Shown one piece after another: positions 1 to 10,000 of a DNA stretch of 64,000 nt. This DNA comes from Variovorax paradoxus (lineage in GTDB: Bacteria; Pseudomonadota; Gammaproteobacteria; Burkholderiales; Burkholderiaceae_C): positions 2,619,001 through 2,683,000 of the forward strand of contig NZ_CP091716.1 in NCBI RefSeq assembly GCF_022009635.1, read 5' to 3'. The notes under the pieces are model-generated. The model ran no database searches. It saw only the letters and a program-made list of their open reading frames with translations, and was not told the origin of the DNA. Numbering within the stretch: the stretch's first letter is position 1; the number at the start of each line of letters is the position of its first letter. The position numbers and the translations under genes are program-made.

Positions 1-2
1 CC

Positions 3-578
3 GCAGAGGCCGAGCGCCGCGCGGCCACCGCCCAGCTCGAAGTCGCCAAGGCCCAGCGCTACCCCACCATCAGCCTCGATGCTTCCGTCAACCGGCCCAT
101 GGGCGGCATGAATTCCGGCGTTCCGGAGCGCAGCGGCGGCTCCCACTCGGTCATGCTGAATCTCTCCAGCGTGCTCTATCAGGGCGGTGCGCTCGAAGCC
201 CAGGTCAATACCGCCATCGCCGCCGAGCAGGCCGCGCGCATGCGCATCGAAACCGCTCGCCTCAATGCCGGCGACCAGGTACGCAACTTCCGCGAGCAGG
301 TCATCGGCGCGCAGGCGCGCCTGGGCGTGCTGGCCGACCGGCGCCGCAGCATCGTCGAGGCGCGCGACCTTTATCGCGAGCAGTACACGCTCGGCACCCG
401 CTCCATCCTCGATCTGCTCAATGCCGAGCAGGAGATCCACCAGGCCGCGGCCGACGAAGAGGCCGTGCTGCACGACCTCTGGGCCAGCCGCATCGGCTAC
501 ATCGGCGCCACCGGCCAGGCCCGCACGTATTACGGCCTGAACAACACCACCGTCCAAGGGATCGAGTTGCTTCCATGA
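3..578 (+). CDS. TolC-family outer membrane channel of a type I secretion system (3' part)
   Basis: Open at the left edge, so only the last 191 residues are visible. The reading frame runs from the first complete codon and is rich in Ala, Gln and Glu, as expected for the long alpha-barrel helices of a TolC protomer. It includes the usual tail pattern of a helix followed by YTLGTRSILDLLNAEQE, which is the conserved second-repeat signature of TolC/LapE proteins. The stop overlaps the start of the ABC exporter (ATGA), so the two are translationally coupled. The three genes in a row (channel, ATPase, adaptor) form a complete type I secretion system, probably for the giant adhesin encoded on the other strand. 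Confidence 0.88.
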   Translation, partial: AEAERRAATAQLEVAKAQRYPTISLDASVNRPMGGMNSGVPERSGGSHSVMLNLSSVLYQGGALEAQVNTAIAAEQAARMRIETARLNAGDQVRNFREQVIGAQARLGVLADRRRSIVEARDLYREQYTLGTRSILDLLNAEQEIHQAAADEEAVLHDLWASRIGYIGATGQARTYYGLNNTTVQGIELLP

Positions 579-2692
579 AGTTGTCTTCGCAGTACACGAG
601 CTGGCTCGACGCCATGCTCTTCGTCGCCCGCCACTACGGCATCGGCGCCTCCGAGGAGAGCGTGCGCGTCTCGCTGGCCTGGGAGCGTGGCGCGCCGCTG
701 GACACGCTGCTCGACCATATGGCGCGGCAGCTCGGCCTGACGGTGCGGCTGGGCGAGTTCTCCGATGCGATGCTCGACCCGTGGCGCCTGCCGCTGGTGG
801 TGGAGTTCGACAACGGCGAGGTCGGCGTCGTGCGCGCCTCCGACGGCCATGGCCAACTGGGCGTGCTGCTCGGCGGCGACCACGGGCTCGAGACGGCGCT
901 GCCGCTCGCCGAACTGCGCCTCCATGCGAAGCGCGTGGCCGTGCTGAGGCCCAACACGGCCGTGCCCGATGCGCGCGTGGACGACTACATCAAGCCCTAC
1001 AAGGCCAACTGGTTCTGGGCCATCGCGCTGCGCGACTGGCGGCGCTACGGCGACATCGTGCTGGCCTCCATGTTCGCAAACGTGCTGGCGCTCGCGTCGA
1101 TGATCTTCTCGATGCAGATCTACGACCGCGTGGTGCCGGCGCAGTCCGAGCCCACGCTGTGGGTGCTGTTCGGCGGCGTGATGCTGGCGGTGGTCTTCGA
1201 GTTCATGCTGCGCGTGTCTCGCACGCATATCTCCGACGTGATCGGCAAGCGCGCCGACCTCAAGGTGTCGGATGTCGTGTTCGGCCATGCGCTGCGCCTG
1301 CGCACCGACGCGCGCTCTAAATCCACGGGCTCCTTCATCGCCCAGGTGCGCGAGGTGGAGCAGGTGCGGGAGCTGCTCACTTCCACCACCATTTCCGCGG
1401 TAGCCGACTTGCCGTTCTTCCTGTTGTTCCTGGTCGTGCTCTGGCTGGTGGCCGGACCGCTCGCATTGGTGGCGCTGGCGGCGGTGCCATTGCTGGTCAT
1501 TCCGGGCCTGCTCATCCAGAAGCCGCTGGCGCGGCTGGCGAGCGAAGGCATGCGCGAATCGGCATTGCGCAATGCCTTGCTGGTCGAAGCCGTCGAAGGC
1601 ATCGAGGACATCAAGCTCATGCGCGCAGAACCGCGTTTCCAGAACCAGTGGAACCACGTCAACGACGTATCCGCCGGCGTGAGCATGCGGCAGCGCTTTC
1701 TCACGAGCCTGCTCATGACATGGACGCAGGAGGTGCAGACCATCGTGTATGCCGTGGTGCTGCTCGCGGGCTGCTTCCTCGTGATGCGGGGCGACATGAC
1801 GACGGGTGCGCTGGTGGGCTCTTCGATCCTGGCCTCGCGCATGATCTCGCCGCTGGCGCAGTTGTCGGGCGTGTTCGCGCGTTGGCAGCAGGCCAAGGTG
1901 GCGCGCGCGGGGCTCGACCAGCTCATGCAGCGCCCGGTCGACCAGGCCGACGGCGCGCGGCTGGTGCATGCCCCCGCGCTGCATGGAAACTACGCGCTGG
2001 CGGGTGTCGAGTTTCGCTACGGCAAGGAGGACAAGAGCCCGGCGCTCACGATTGCGCAGCTGCAGATCCAGGCCGGCGACAAGGTCGCATTGCTGGGCCG
2101 CATGGGCTCCGGCAAGTCGACGCTGCTGCAACTGCTGGCCGGCCTGCAGTCACCGCAGCAGGGCCATGTGGCGCTCGATGCGCTCGACCTCTCATTGATC
2201 GACCCGGCCGACCTGCGCCGCGACATGGGGCTGCTCACGCAGAACGCACGGCTCTTCCACGGCTCCATCCGTGAGAACGTGACCATGGGTATGCCGCTGG
2301 CCACCGACGACCAGGTGTTCGAGGCCGTCGCGATGGCGGGCGCCTTGTCTTTTCTTCAATCGCGCGCCGAGGGGCTCGACGAACTGATCCACGAAGGCGG
2401 CCTGGGCCTGTCCGGCGGGCAGCGGCAGGCGCTGCTGCTGGCGCGTACGCTGATCCGCCAGCCTTCGATCGTGCTGCTCGACGAGCCGACCGCGCATTTC
2501 GACGAAGTCACCGAGCGCCATGTGATCGACTCGATGGGCGCATGGCTGGGGCCGCGCACGCTGGTGGTGGCAACGCATCGCATGCCGGTGTTGCAGTGGG
2601 TGGACCGCATCGTCGTGATCGACGGCGGCCGCATCGTGATGGACGGTTCGAAGGACCAGGTTCTTGGAAGGCTCTCCCATGGCAACGCCTGA
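575..2692 (+). CDS. Type I secretion ABC transporter with degenerate C39-like domain (LapB-type)
   Basis: A 705-residue inner membrane ATPase that would drive export of a C-terminal-signal substrate through the TolC channel. The first ~130 residues form a C39-peptidase-like domain without the expected catalytic Cys, as in LapB/HlyB-type exporters that do not process a leader. A membrane domain follows at ~150-440. The nucleotide-binding domain has Walker A GRMGSGKST (~508-516), signature LSGGQ (~612-616) and Walker B IVLLDEP (~632-638). The start overlaps the TolC stop by four bases. It is a complete gene of normal length. The substrate is inferred from proximity to the 7143-residue adhesin. 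Confidence 0.93.
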   Translation: MKLSSQYTSWLDAMLFVARHYGIGASEESVRVSLAWERGAPLDTLLDHMARQLGLTVRLGEFSDAMLDPWRLPLVVEFDNGEVGVVRASDGHGQLGVLLGGDHGLETALPLAELRLHAKRVAVLRPNTAVPDARVDDYIKPYKANWFWAIALRDWRRYGDIVLASMFANVLALASMIFSMQIYDRVVPAQSEPTLWVLFGGVMLAVVFEFMLRVSRTHISDVIGKRADLKVSDVVFGHALRLRTDARSKSTGSFIAQVREVEQVRELLTSTTISAVADLPFFLLFLVVLWLVAGPLALVALAAVPLLVIPGLLIQKPLARLASEGMRESALRNALLVEAVEGIEDIKLMRAEPRFQNQWNHVNDVSAGVSMRQRFLTSLLMTWTQEVQTIVYAVVLLAGCFLVMRGDMTTGALVGSSILASRMISPLAQLSGVFARWQQAKVARAGLDQLMQRPVDQADGARLVHAPALHGNYALAGVEFRYGKEDKSPALTIAQLQIQAGDKVALLGRMGSGKSTLLQLLAGLQSPQQGHVALDALDLSLIDPADLRRDMGLLTQNARLFHGSIRENVTMGMPLATDDQVFEAVAMAGALSFLQSRAEGLDELIHEGGLGLSGGQRQALLLARTLIRQPSIVLLDEPTAHFDEVTERHVIDSMGAWLGPRTLVVATHRMPVLQWVDRIVVIDGGRIVMDGSKDQVLGRLSHGNA

Positions 2693-3977
2693 AAAAATAC
2701 GGGTGCGGGCGCCAGCCGCGGTCGGCATGGCCGTGCCGGCCGGTCTCGCGCCGGGCGCGCAGCCCCCACGTGGGAAATCTCCCGTCCAGAAGACAGGCCG
2801 CTCGAAGACAGCGCCCGCCGCCTACTATTCGCCGCCCGAGCCGCCGCTGCCGCGCGCATCGCTGCTCGTGTGGATCATCGCGGGGCTGCTGCTCGCGCTG
2901 CTGGCGTGGGCGTGGTCGTTCAAGCTCGACGAGGTGTCGACCGGCTCGGGCAAGGTGGTCCCTTCTTCCAGGGAGCAGATGATCCAATCGCTCGAAGGCG
3001 GCATCCTGGTGGACCTGAAGGTGCGCGAAGGCGACATCGTCGATGAGGGAGAGGTGCTCGCGCAACTGGACAGGACGAAGACCGAATCGACCGTGCAGGA
3101 GAGCGCTTCGCGCGTGCGTGCCGCGCTGGCGATGTCGGCGCGCCTCACGGCCGAAGTCGGCGGCACGCCGCTGGCGTTTCCGCCCGAAGTGAGCTCCGAC
3201 GCCGACCTCGTGCGCACCGAGACCGCGCTCTACCAGTCGCGCCGCGAGCAGCTCGCGAGCAGTCTTTCGGGCGTGACGCAGGCGCTGTCGCTGATGCGCC
3301 GCGAGCTCGCGTTGACCGAGCCGCTGGTGGCGCGCGGCGCAGCGAGCGACGTCGAAGTGCTGCGGCTGAAGCGCCAGATCAACGAGGCCGAGACCAAGGC
3401 GGCCGACCTCAAGAGCCAGTACTACGTGAAGGCGCGCGAAGACCTCGCCAAGGCGAATGCCGAGATCGAGGCCCAGCGCTCGGTCACGCGCGGGCGCTCC
3501 GACTCGCTGACACGGTTGACCTTTGCGTCGCCGGTGCGCGGCATCGTGAAGGACATCGCGGTGACGACGGTGGGGGGCGTACTGCCGCCGGGCGGCAAGC
3601 TCATGGTGATCGTGCCGCTGGACGAAAAGCTGCTGGTGGAAGCCCGCATTTCGCCCCGCGACGTCGCCTTCATCCATCCGGGCCAGGAGGCGGCCGTGAA
3701 GGTAACGGCCTACGACTACGCCATCTTCGGCGACCTGCCCGGCAAGGTGACGACGATCTCGCCCGACACCATCCAGGACGACGTGAAGCGCGACGTGTAC
3801 TACTACCGCGTCTACATCCGTACCGATGTCGACCACCTGAAGAACAAGAATGGGCAGAGCTTTCCGATCGTGCCCGGGATGATCGCCACGGTGGACATCC
3901 GCACGGGCAGCAAGTCGGTGCTGGACTATCTGCTCAAGCCGCTGAACAAGGCCGGCGAAGCCTTGCGTGAGCGCTGA
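2679..3977 (+). CDS. HlyD-family periplasmic adaptor (LapC-type membrane fusion protein)
   Basis: 432 residues. A proline-rich cytoplasmic head of ~60 residues is followed by one membrane helix (~61-79), a biotinyl-lipoyl-like half with EGGILVDLKVREGDIV, a coiled-coil hairpin, and the C-terminal beta-barrel region typical of type I secretion adaptors. I chose the ATG preceded by GGAAGG. An in-frame TTG 15 bases upstream is less likely. The gene starts inside the end of the ABC exporter gene, so the two are coupled. It would link the ABC exporter to the TolC channel across the periplasm. Confidence 0.92.
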   Translation: MATPEKIRVRAPAAVGMAVPAGLAPGAQPPRGKSPVQKTGRSKTAPAAYYSPPEPPLPRASLLVWIIAGLLLALLAWAWSFKLDEVSTGSGKVVPSSREQMIQSLEGGILVDLKVREGDIVDEGEVLAQLDRTKTESTVQESASRVRAALAMSARLTAEVGGTPLAFPPEVSSDADLVRTETALYQSRREQLASSLSGVTQALSLMRRELALTEPLVARGAASDVEVLRLKRQINEAETKAADLKSQYYVKAREDLAKANAEIEAQRSVTRGRSDSLTRLTFASPVRGIVKDIAVTTVGGVLPPGGKLMVIVPLDEKLLVEARISPRDVAFIHPGQEAAVKVTAYDYAIFGDLPGKVTTISPDTIQDDVKRDVYYYRVYIRTDVDHLKNKNGQSFPIVPGMIATVDIRTGSKSVLDYLLKPLNKAGEALRER

Positions 3978-3986
3978 GAGGCACAT

Positions 3987-5267
3987 GTGAACAGAGTGCC
4001 TATTCCGCGCCGCGGACCCGCCGTCACCCAGCAAGCCCTGGACATGCTGGGCCAACAATTCCGCGGCGCCTTCGAACAGGGTGACTTCATGCGGGCGCTG
4101 AAATTCGCGACCCAGGCCTGGGAGGCCACCCGCAGCCCGCAGCCGCTTGCCGACGTTGCGCTGTGCCACCTGCGCCTGGGCCGATCCATGCAGGCATACG
4201 ACATCTATCGCGGCGCAGCCGAATACCTGAAGACCGCGAACGTCTACGACGGCCTGGCGGAAGCGGCGGGGCAACTGGGCAAGTGGGGCGACGTGCGGGA
4301 GTACGGCACGATGTCCCTCCAGCTGAAACTGCTGGAGGCCGAACGGGAAACGCCGGCGGCCACCGCCGATTCGCCCGTGCTGCTGCGCTTCGACGAAAGA
4401 AACCGCGCGCGCAACGTCATCGCGTTCAGCCTGTTCGGCAGCGACCCGCGTTACTGCGAGATGGCGCTGCTCAACGTGCGGGCTGCGCACGAGTTCTTCC
4501 CGGCGTGGGTATGCCGTTTTTATGTGGATGGCTCGGTGCCCGCGGCGGTGTGCGAGCGCCTGGCGGCTGCTGGTGCATCGGTCATCGATGCGCATTCGGT
4601 TGGCGGCCAAGATCTGCCGGGCACGCTGTGGCGCTTTCTTGCGCTCGATGACGCCAGTGTCGACCGCGTGCAGTTCCGCGACGCCGACTCGCTTTTGTCC
4701 ACGCGCGACCAGGCGGCGGTGCGCGCATGGTGCGCGTCGGACCGCGCGTTTCATGTCATGCGCGACTACCACTCGCACACCGAACTGATCCTGGCCGGCA
4801 TGTGGGGCGCGTGCCGGTGTGTCTTCACGGACATGGCGGGCGATATCCGCGCGTATCTGAAGAGCCGGCCGTTCTCGTCGCGCTACGCCGACCAGCACTT
4901 CCTGCGTCATCGCGTCTGGAAGGTCGCCGCGCGCAACATGCTCGCCCACGACGAGTGGTTCGATCTGCCCGGCAACCAGCCCTTTCCGCCGCATGTGCCG
5001 ATGACGGTGGACGCGCGCTATGCCCACGTGGGCGCCAACATCGGCTCGCCTTCGATGGAAGTCGCACATGTGGCGCCCGATGGCACGCCCGTCCGCTGGA
5101 CGCTCCACGACGCCGGCGGCCGCGCTGTCTGCAGCTACGACGCCGTTGTCAGGAACAACAGCTACAGCGTCAGCATTCCCGTCCCTTATGCCGCAGAAAT
5201 TGCGGCCGCTCGTTGGAAGGTCGTATCGCGCGGCTTTCCGTCATCTGATCTGGAGGAAATTCGATGA
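3987..5267 (+). CDS. TPR-like N-terminus fused to glycosyltransferase-like domain
   Basis: 426 residues starting at GTG, with GAGAGG upstream. Residues ~10-110 are helical and TPR-like. The rest resembles GT-A-fold glycosyltransferases, with a beta-strand opening NVIAFSLFGSDPRY and a DXD-type motif in FRDADSLLSTRD (D232 and D234). A conserved-looking segment follows with HVMRDYHSH and ILAGMWG. The gene lies 9 bp after the adaptor and overlaps flhD by ATGA, so it is part of the secretion operon. A role in sugar modification of the adhesin or of surface polysaccharide is inference. The acceptor and donor are unknown. Confidence 0.72.
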   Translation: MNRVPIPRRGPAVTQQALDMLGQQFRGAFEQGDFMRALKFATQAWEATRSPQPLADVALCHLRLGRSMQAYDIYRGAAEYLKTANVYDGLAEAAGQLGKWGDVREYGTMSLQLKLLEAERETPAATADSPVLLRFDERNRARNVIAFSLFGSDPRYCEMALLNVRAAHEFFPAWVCRFYVDGSVPAAVCERLAAAGASVIDAHSVGGQDLPGTLWRFLALDDASVDRVQFRDADSLLSTRDQAAVRAWCASDRAFHVMRDYHSHTELILAGMWGACRCVFTDMAGDIRAYLKSRPFSSRYADQHFLRHRVWKVAARNMLAHDEWFDLPGNQPFPPHVPMTVDARYAHVGANIGSPSMEVAHVAPDGTPVRWTLHDAGGRAVCSYDAVVRNNSYSVSIPVPYAAEIAAARWKVVSRGFPSSDLEEIR

Positions 5268-5542
5268 CTCTTGAAAACCTGAGTGGTGTAGACAGCACGT
5301 TGCACAAAGAAATTGGCGACTTCAACCTGACGTACATGCTTCTGGCGCAGAAACTGGTGAAAGAGGATGGCGCGGTGGCCATGAGCCGCCTGGGCATCAG
5401 CAAAGATCTGGCGGCGCTCCTCTCCAACATGTCGTCCGCGCAGATCGTCAAGCTCGCTGAAACGAACCTGATGCTTTGCAGCTTCAGCCTGGAGAGCGCG
5501 ACGCTCGCGTCCGTGAGAGACATTCACTCAACCAGGAACTGA
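5264..5542 (+). CDS. flhD: Orphan FlhD-like transcriptional regulator, short C-terminus
   Basis: 92 residues that match FlhD along most of their length: FNLTYMLLAQKLVKEDGAVA, then RLGIS, then IVKLAETNLMLCSF. Cys72 sits where enterobacterial FlhD carries its inter-subunit disulfide Cys. FlhD normally pairs with FlhC as a heterohexameric activator of flagellar genes and, in some species, of other genes. Here no flhC or flagellar gene is in the window, and the protein ends ~15-25 residues earlier than usual. It is translationally coupled (ATGA) to the glycosyltransferase-like gene at the end of a type I secretion operon. Its 3' end overlaps the convergent halogenase gene by 15 bp. It may have a dedicated role in adhesin control. 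Confidence 0.8.
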   Translation: MTLENLSGVDSTLHKEIGDFNLTYMLLAQKLVKEDGAVAMSRLGISKDLAALLSNMSSAQIVKLAETNLMLCSFSLESATLASVRDIHSTRN

Positions 5543-7030
5543 GCTCTTTCGCAGCTCGGACACGCGAGTTGCCACGCGCCGACGGCTCACGGCCGGGAGG
5601 CTCGCCAGTTCGAAAGCGGCCGCTTCGGGTGGCACCACGCCCAACGGCGCCGCCACGAACAGCCAGTTGATGACGTGGAAGATGCCCTGCCATCCGTGCA
5701 TGGCGTAGTTCTCCACGTCGATGAGCCGAGGCGTGCGTTGCTGGAAGCACTGCTTGAGCTCGGCATAGCCGGGCGGCAAGGGCAGGGCGGCCACGTCACG
5801 CCAGAAGGCGGTGTCGCGGCGTGGGCAGTCGTAATGCATGCGCAGGAAGTCGCGGATGCCTGACCAGCAGCGCGCGTTGGCTTCGTTGAAGCCTTCGATC
5901 AGGTAGCCCGACACCACGCCGTTGCTGGCGGTGACGATGCGCTCGAAATTGCGCAGCTGCTCCAGCATCTGGCCGATGGAGGTTGCCTCGAGCGGCTCCA
6001 CGAAACCCGAGGCCAGCCCAATGGCCATGATGTTGCCGACCCACACCTGCTCGAAGTGGCCGGGCTCGAAGCGCAGCGTGCGCATCGGCTCGACCTTCGG
6101 GCCGATGCGGCGATGGATTTCGTCGATGACCTGGGTTTCGTCGGTGTGCGCGCTGCTGAAGACATAGCCCGCGCCGACACGCTCGACCAGTGGGATCTGC
6201 CACATCCAGCCTGCCGGCATCGCGATCGCGCGCGTAACCAGCGAAGGATTGGGCTGCGGATGCGGCATGTGAAAGGGTACGGCGCGGTCGAGCAGCAGGT
6301 GCTCGGAGAAAGAACGCCAGCGAACACCGAGCTTCTTGCCGATGCCCAGGCGCGCCAGGCCGGAAGCGTCGATCAGCAGGTCCAGGTCGATGCTTTCGCC
6401 GTTGTCGAGCCTCAGGCTGCGTGCCAGGCGCTGCTCGTCGCACACCAGTTCCTCGACCCGGGCTTGCTGGTGCACCACGCCGCGCGAGACGGCCACGCGA
6501 CGCAGATAGTCCGCCAGCTTGTGGCTGTCGAAATGAAAGGACGCCGACAGTCCCGAGACCGGCCCGTGCCGGAGCATGGCCGCCGCCTCTTGCTGGGTTG
6601 CGTTCGATGCAATCTCGGCAAAGCCGGGTATGTAGCGGTGCAGCTCGATGCCCTCGTGCACCATGCCGGAGAACAGCGGATGGAAGCCGCGCTCGACCCA
6701 ATCGGTTTCCGGCAGCCCGGGCCGACCGAAGAGGTGGTAATAACGGTCGTCCTCGGCGCCGGTGCGCCAGCCTTCGTAGGAAAAGCCCAGTTTGAAGGCC
6801 GCGCCGGTCTCCCGCACGAACTCGTCGAGGTCGATGCCATTGCGGCGCAGCGCGTCGACCAGATTGAGCAGGCCGCCTTCTCCCACACCGACGATGCCGA
6901 TGTCTGGCGACTCGATCACCCGGATCTCGACTTGCGACGAGAACATGCGGCGCAGGGTCAGGGCTGCGAACCAGCCTGCGGTTCCGCCGCCGATGACGAC
7001 GGCGCGCGAGATTCCTCGAAGATTGAGCAT
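5528..7030 (-). CDS. Flavin-dependent tryptophan halogenase family protein
   Basis: 500 residues, normal for the family. FAD-binding GGGTAGW lies at 14-20. The family signature WxWxIP is present as WMWQIP (275-280). The putative catalytic lysine is Lys80 in AFKLGF, at the position of PrnA Lys79. A PLE motif (346-348) may hold the partner glutamate. With these residues in place an active FADH2-dependent halogenase is plausible, but free tryptophan, indole, peptides or other aromatics cannot be told apart as substrate. No flavin reductase is nearby. The gene starts 29 bp after the stop of the giant adhesin on the same strand, with only a weak ribosome site, so cotranscription is likely. Confidence 0.9.
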   Translation of the reverse strand: MLNLRGISRAVVIGGGTAGWFAALTLRRMFSSQVEIRVIESPDIGIVGVGEGGLLNLVDALRRNGIDLDEFVRETGAAFKLGFSYEGWRTGAEDDRYYHLFGRPGLPETDWVERGFHPLFSGMVHEGIELHRYIPGFAEIASNATQQEAAAMLRHGPVSGLSASFHFDSHKLADYLRRVAVSRGVVHQQARVEELVCDEQRLARSLRLDNGESIDLDLLIDASGLARLGIGKKLGVRWRSFSEHLLLDRAVPFHMPHPQPNPSLVTRAIAMPAGWMWQIPLVERVGAGYVFSSAHTDETQVIDEIHRRIGPKVEPMRTLRFEPGHFEQVWVGNIMAIGLASGFVEPLEATSIGQMLEQLRNFERIVTASNGVVSGYLIEGFNEANARCWSGIRDFLRMHYDCPRRDTAFWRDVAALPLPPGYAELKQCFQQRTPRLIDVENYAMHGWQGIFHVINWLFVAAPLGVVPPEAAAFELASLPAVSRRRVATRVSELRKSSVPG

Positions 7031-7059
7031 AGGTATATGTCTTTTCGTCGGGACGCCCG

Positions 7060-10000
7060 TCAGACCAGCACGAGCTGGTGGTTGGCCAGCAGCGTGGCGA
7101 GGTCGGTGGTCACGCCATTGAGGGTGATAAGCGTCGTTGACGAATACGCACCGCCCGACCCGTCACGGTCGATGCTCAAAGTCGTGTTGCCGCCGCTGAC
7201 CGTCACGCTCAGGTAGTTGCCGATGGCATCCCCCGAATCGATGACGGCAACGCCGTTGATGTAGCGCGCGGCCCCGTCGGCGTCGGCGGTGTAGCCCACC
7301 AGCAGTTCCTTCAGATCGATGCGGTCCGCATTGGGCGTGGCCTCGACGGTTCCAACCTCGAACCCATTGACCGTGTCCGCGCCATTGCCGCCGGTGGCGT
7401 CGCTGGCCGAAAGCAGCTTGTAGAGCAGCGTGTCCCTGCCGCCACCCGTGAGGTTGAAGGTGTCGTTGCCGCCACGCCCCTCGAACTGGTTGTCCGCCGC
7501 GTTGTCGGTGAAGGTGTCCGCACCGTTACTACCCGCCAGGCCTTCGATGTTCCTGAAGGTCGCCGTGCCGAAGCCGGTGTTCTGCGCGCCGGTGTTGCTC
7601 AGGTCGATGGTGAGCGACGTGTTGTCGGCCAGTTTGTAGTCGACGATGTCCAGGCCGCCGGTATTGCTCCAGGCCTTGACGCCGGACACCATCACTGTGC
7701 CGCCGCCACCTTCGTACTTGTCATTGCCTTGGGTGGCGAAGAAGGTGTCGTTGTAGCCGGTGCCGACGATGCCGTTGGCGATGTTGGCATTGGCGACGTT
7801 GGTCCCGGATTCGGTGGTCAGCACAAAGGCGTGGTTCGCCTCGCCGGCCTTCAGGCCGGTCCATGCGGCATTGACCTGTTCGATGGCGTTGCCGCCGAGC
7901 TTGGCCAGACCACCCACATCGGCTGCCTGTCCGTTGGCAATGCGCAGGATTGCCAGCGTGTAAGTCTCTCTCGGATCGAGCCCGTAGAAGTCGACGATCG
8001 CGGAACTGTCGTTGGTCTGGTTGCCGGACTGCGGATTGATGATCTGGGTGGACACCAGCTTGCCCGACGAGTCGAACAGTTGCACGGTGTTGCCATACAG
8101 CGCGTTGATGCCTTCCGCATCGAGGATGCGGAAGTGCAGCGACGTGCCGTCTGCCACCGTGGTGGTATTGGTGATGAAGCGGGTGTTGCCTTTCTGGGTG
8201 AACGCCAGCAGGTCGCGGTCGCCGTCCCAGTCGATGTCGGCGGCAACGGCGCCGGTGACGGCATCGTCGGTCTCGAGGCGATGGTTCCAGACGCCGATCT
8301 CTTCCGTCCCCCCAAGCAGATTGGTCGTGACGAAATCGATATCAGTTCCCGAACTGTTGTTCGTGTAGAGGTTGATCGGTCCTCTATTGCCGTCTTTCGT
8401 CATGCCGCCGCCGGTGCCGAAACCTGGCAGCTCGATGACGTCCATCTTGCCGTCGCCGTTCCAGTCCACCGCGAGCGAGGCACCGCCTTGCAAAAGATCG
8501 CCAAGGAGGTACATGCCCGACGGCTTCTCTCCGACCGTTTGTTTGTCCTTCAGGCGAATCATCCCAAGACGACCGTGGCCATCGTTGAACAAGATACGGC
8601 TCTGATACTGCTCGTTGGGGGTTGCCCCGTAGCCGCGGCCCATGAACAGATCCATGTAGCCGTCGCCGTTGAAATCGGACCAGGTCATGGAGACGCCGTT
8701 GCCGGAGTACGGGTCATCGTCGAGGCGCTGGAAAGTCTTTTCTATGATCTGCGTGTTCTCCCAGGTACCGTCGCCCTTGTTGGTCGCGACGACCAGCCGA
8801 TACGCATCGCTGCTGTAGGGTTCGACAAAGGGTTTGTTGGCTGGACCTCCCATCTTCGTCAAACCCGCCGTCGCGTGATAGACGAGGTCGACCTTGCCGT
8901 CGTTATTCAGATCGACGCCTGACAGTTCCATGTCGAAAGTGGCATTGCCGGCGTTGGTTGGGGCCGATGCACCATAGGTCGCTGCCACGTCTTCCGTGTA
9001 GGCACCGTCCTTGACCATGCCGAGGATTTTTCCGTCCGTGTTGAGCACGATCTGGGAGTCGTATCCTCCTCCGCTTATGGCGTCGTTTGGCGTCTGGTCA
9101 CCATAGGCCAGGTCGACGAGGCCGTCGCCGGTCTTGTCGAAGGCCACCACGCCACCGAACCAGCTGTACGTGTTCGCGCTATCCGCCGTGAGCTTGTCTC
9201 CGTCCTCCTTGTCAGTGCCTCTGGTCACAGTCGATCCGCCAACCTGCACAGCCTTGTATTTGCTGCCATTGAAGAGGAAGGCCTGCTGGCCATCGTCGTA
9301 GGTGCTGTCTTCCGCGAACAGATCCATGTGCCCATCGCGGTTGAAGTCCATGAATGTGGCGTTCTGGACATAGTTAGGCCCCACGTATGCCGGATTGTCG
9401 GTAGGGGAATTGCTCGTCAGCTTGGTCTGCCCGAAGCTGCCCAGCGAGGCGCTGTCGGTTCCGTTGGCATCCAGCATCGTCTGGTTGGTGTGGATGCGCC
9501 ACATGCCGTTCTCACCGAGCGTGTAGGCGGTCGCCTTCTGGTTCGGATCGCTGGCGGCGGATCCGACCGTCACCGTCGGTGCCGCGGAGACGATCAGCTC
9601 GCCTGCGGTGTCGTCGGTTGACATCTGCACGCCGGCAGCATTCTTGACCACAGCCCTGACGTCGTAGGTCCCAAGGTCGACGGCTGACGGCACTTGCACA
9701 TACCAGGTGCTGTGCGTCGAATCGACGACCACCGCGCCATTGGCCGAGCTGTAGGTCTTGCCGGCGATGGTGACCTCGATGTACTGGCCGTTGGCCAGCT
9801 TGAAGGGCATGGAGCCGGTGACCAGCGGCGTGGTGTCGACGGTCGTCTGGCGGTTGACCGTGAGGGCGTAGTCGACGGTCAGGCTGAAGCTGCTCGACAT
9901 CGTGCCCTCGCTGCCCGCGGCACTGGCCACGGCGGCCCGATAGGTATGGGTCGAGCCGTCCGCGAGAACGCCGAGGTCGTAGGTCCAGGCAGTGCCGTTG

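Noticed and set aside
3..578. The TolC fragment at the left edge as a pseudogene
   Set aside because: It is cut by the window boundary only; the visible frame is intact and coupled to the ATPase gene.
2508..5108. 866-residue open frame on the - strand opposite the secretion genes
   Set aside because: It is a composition shadow of well-supported + strand genes, rich in His and Arg, with no domain.
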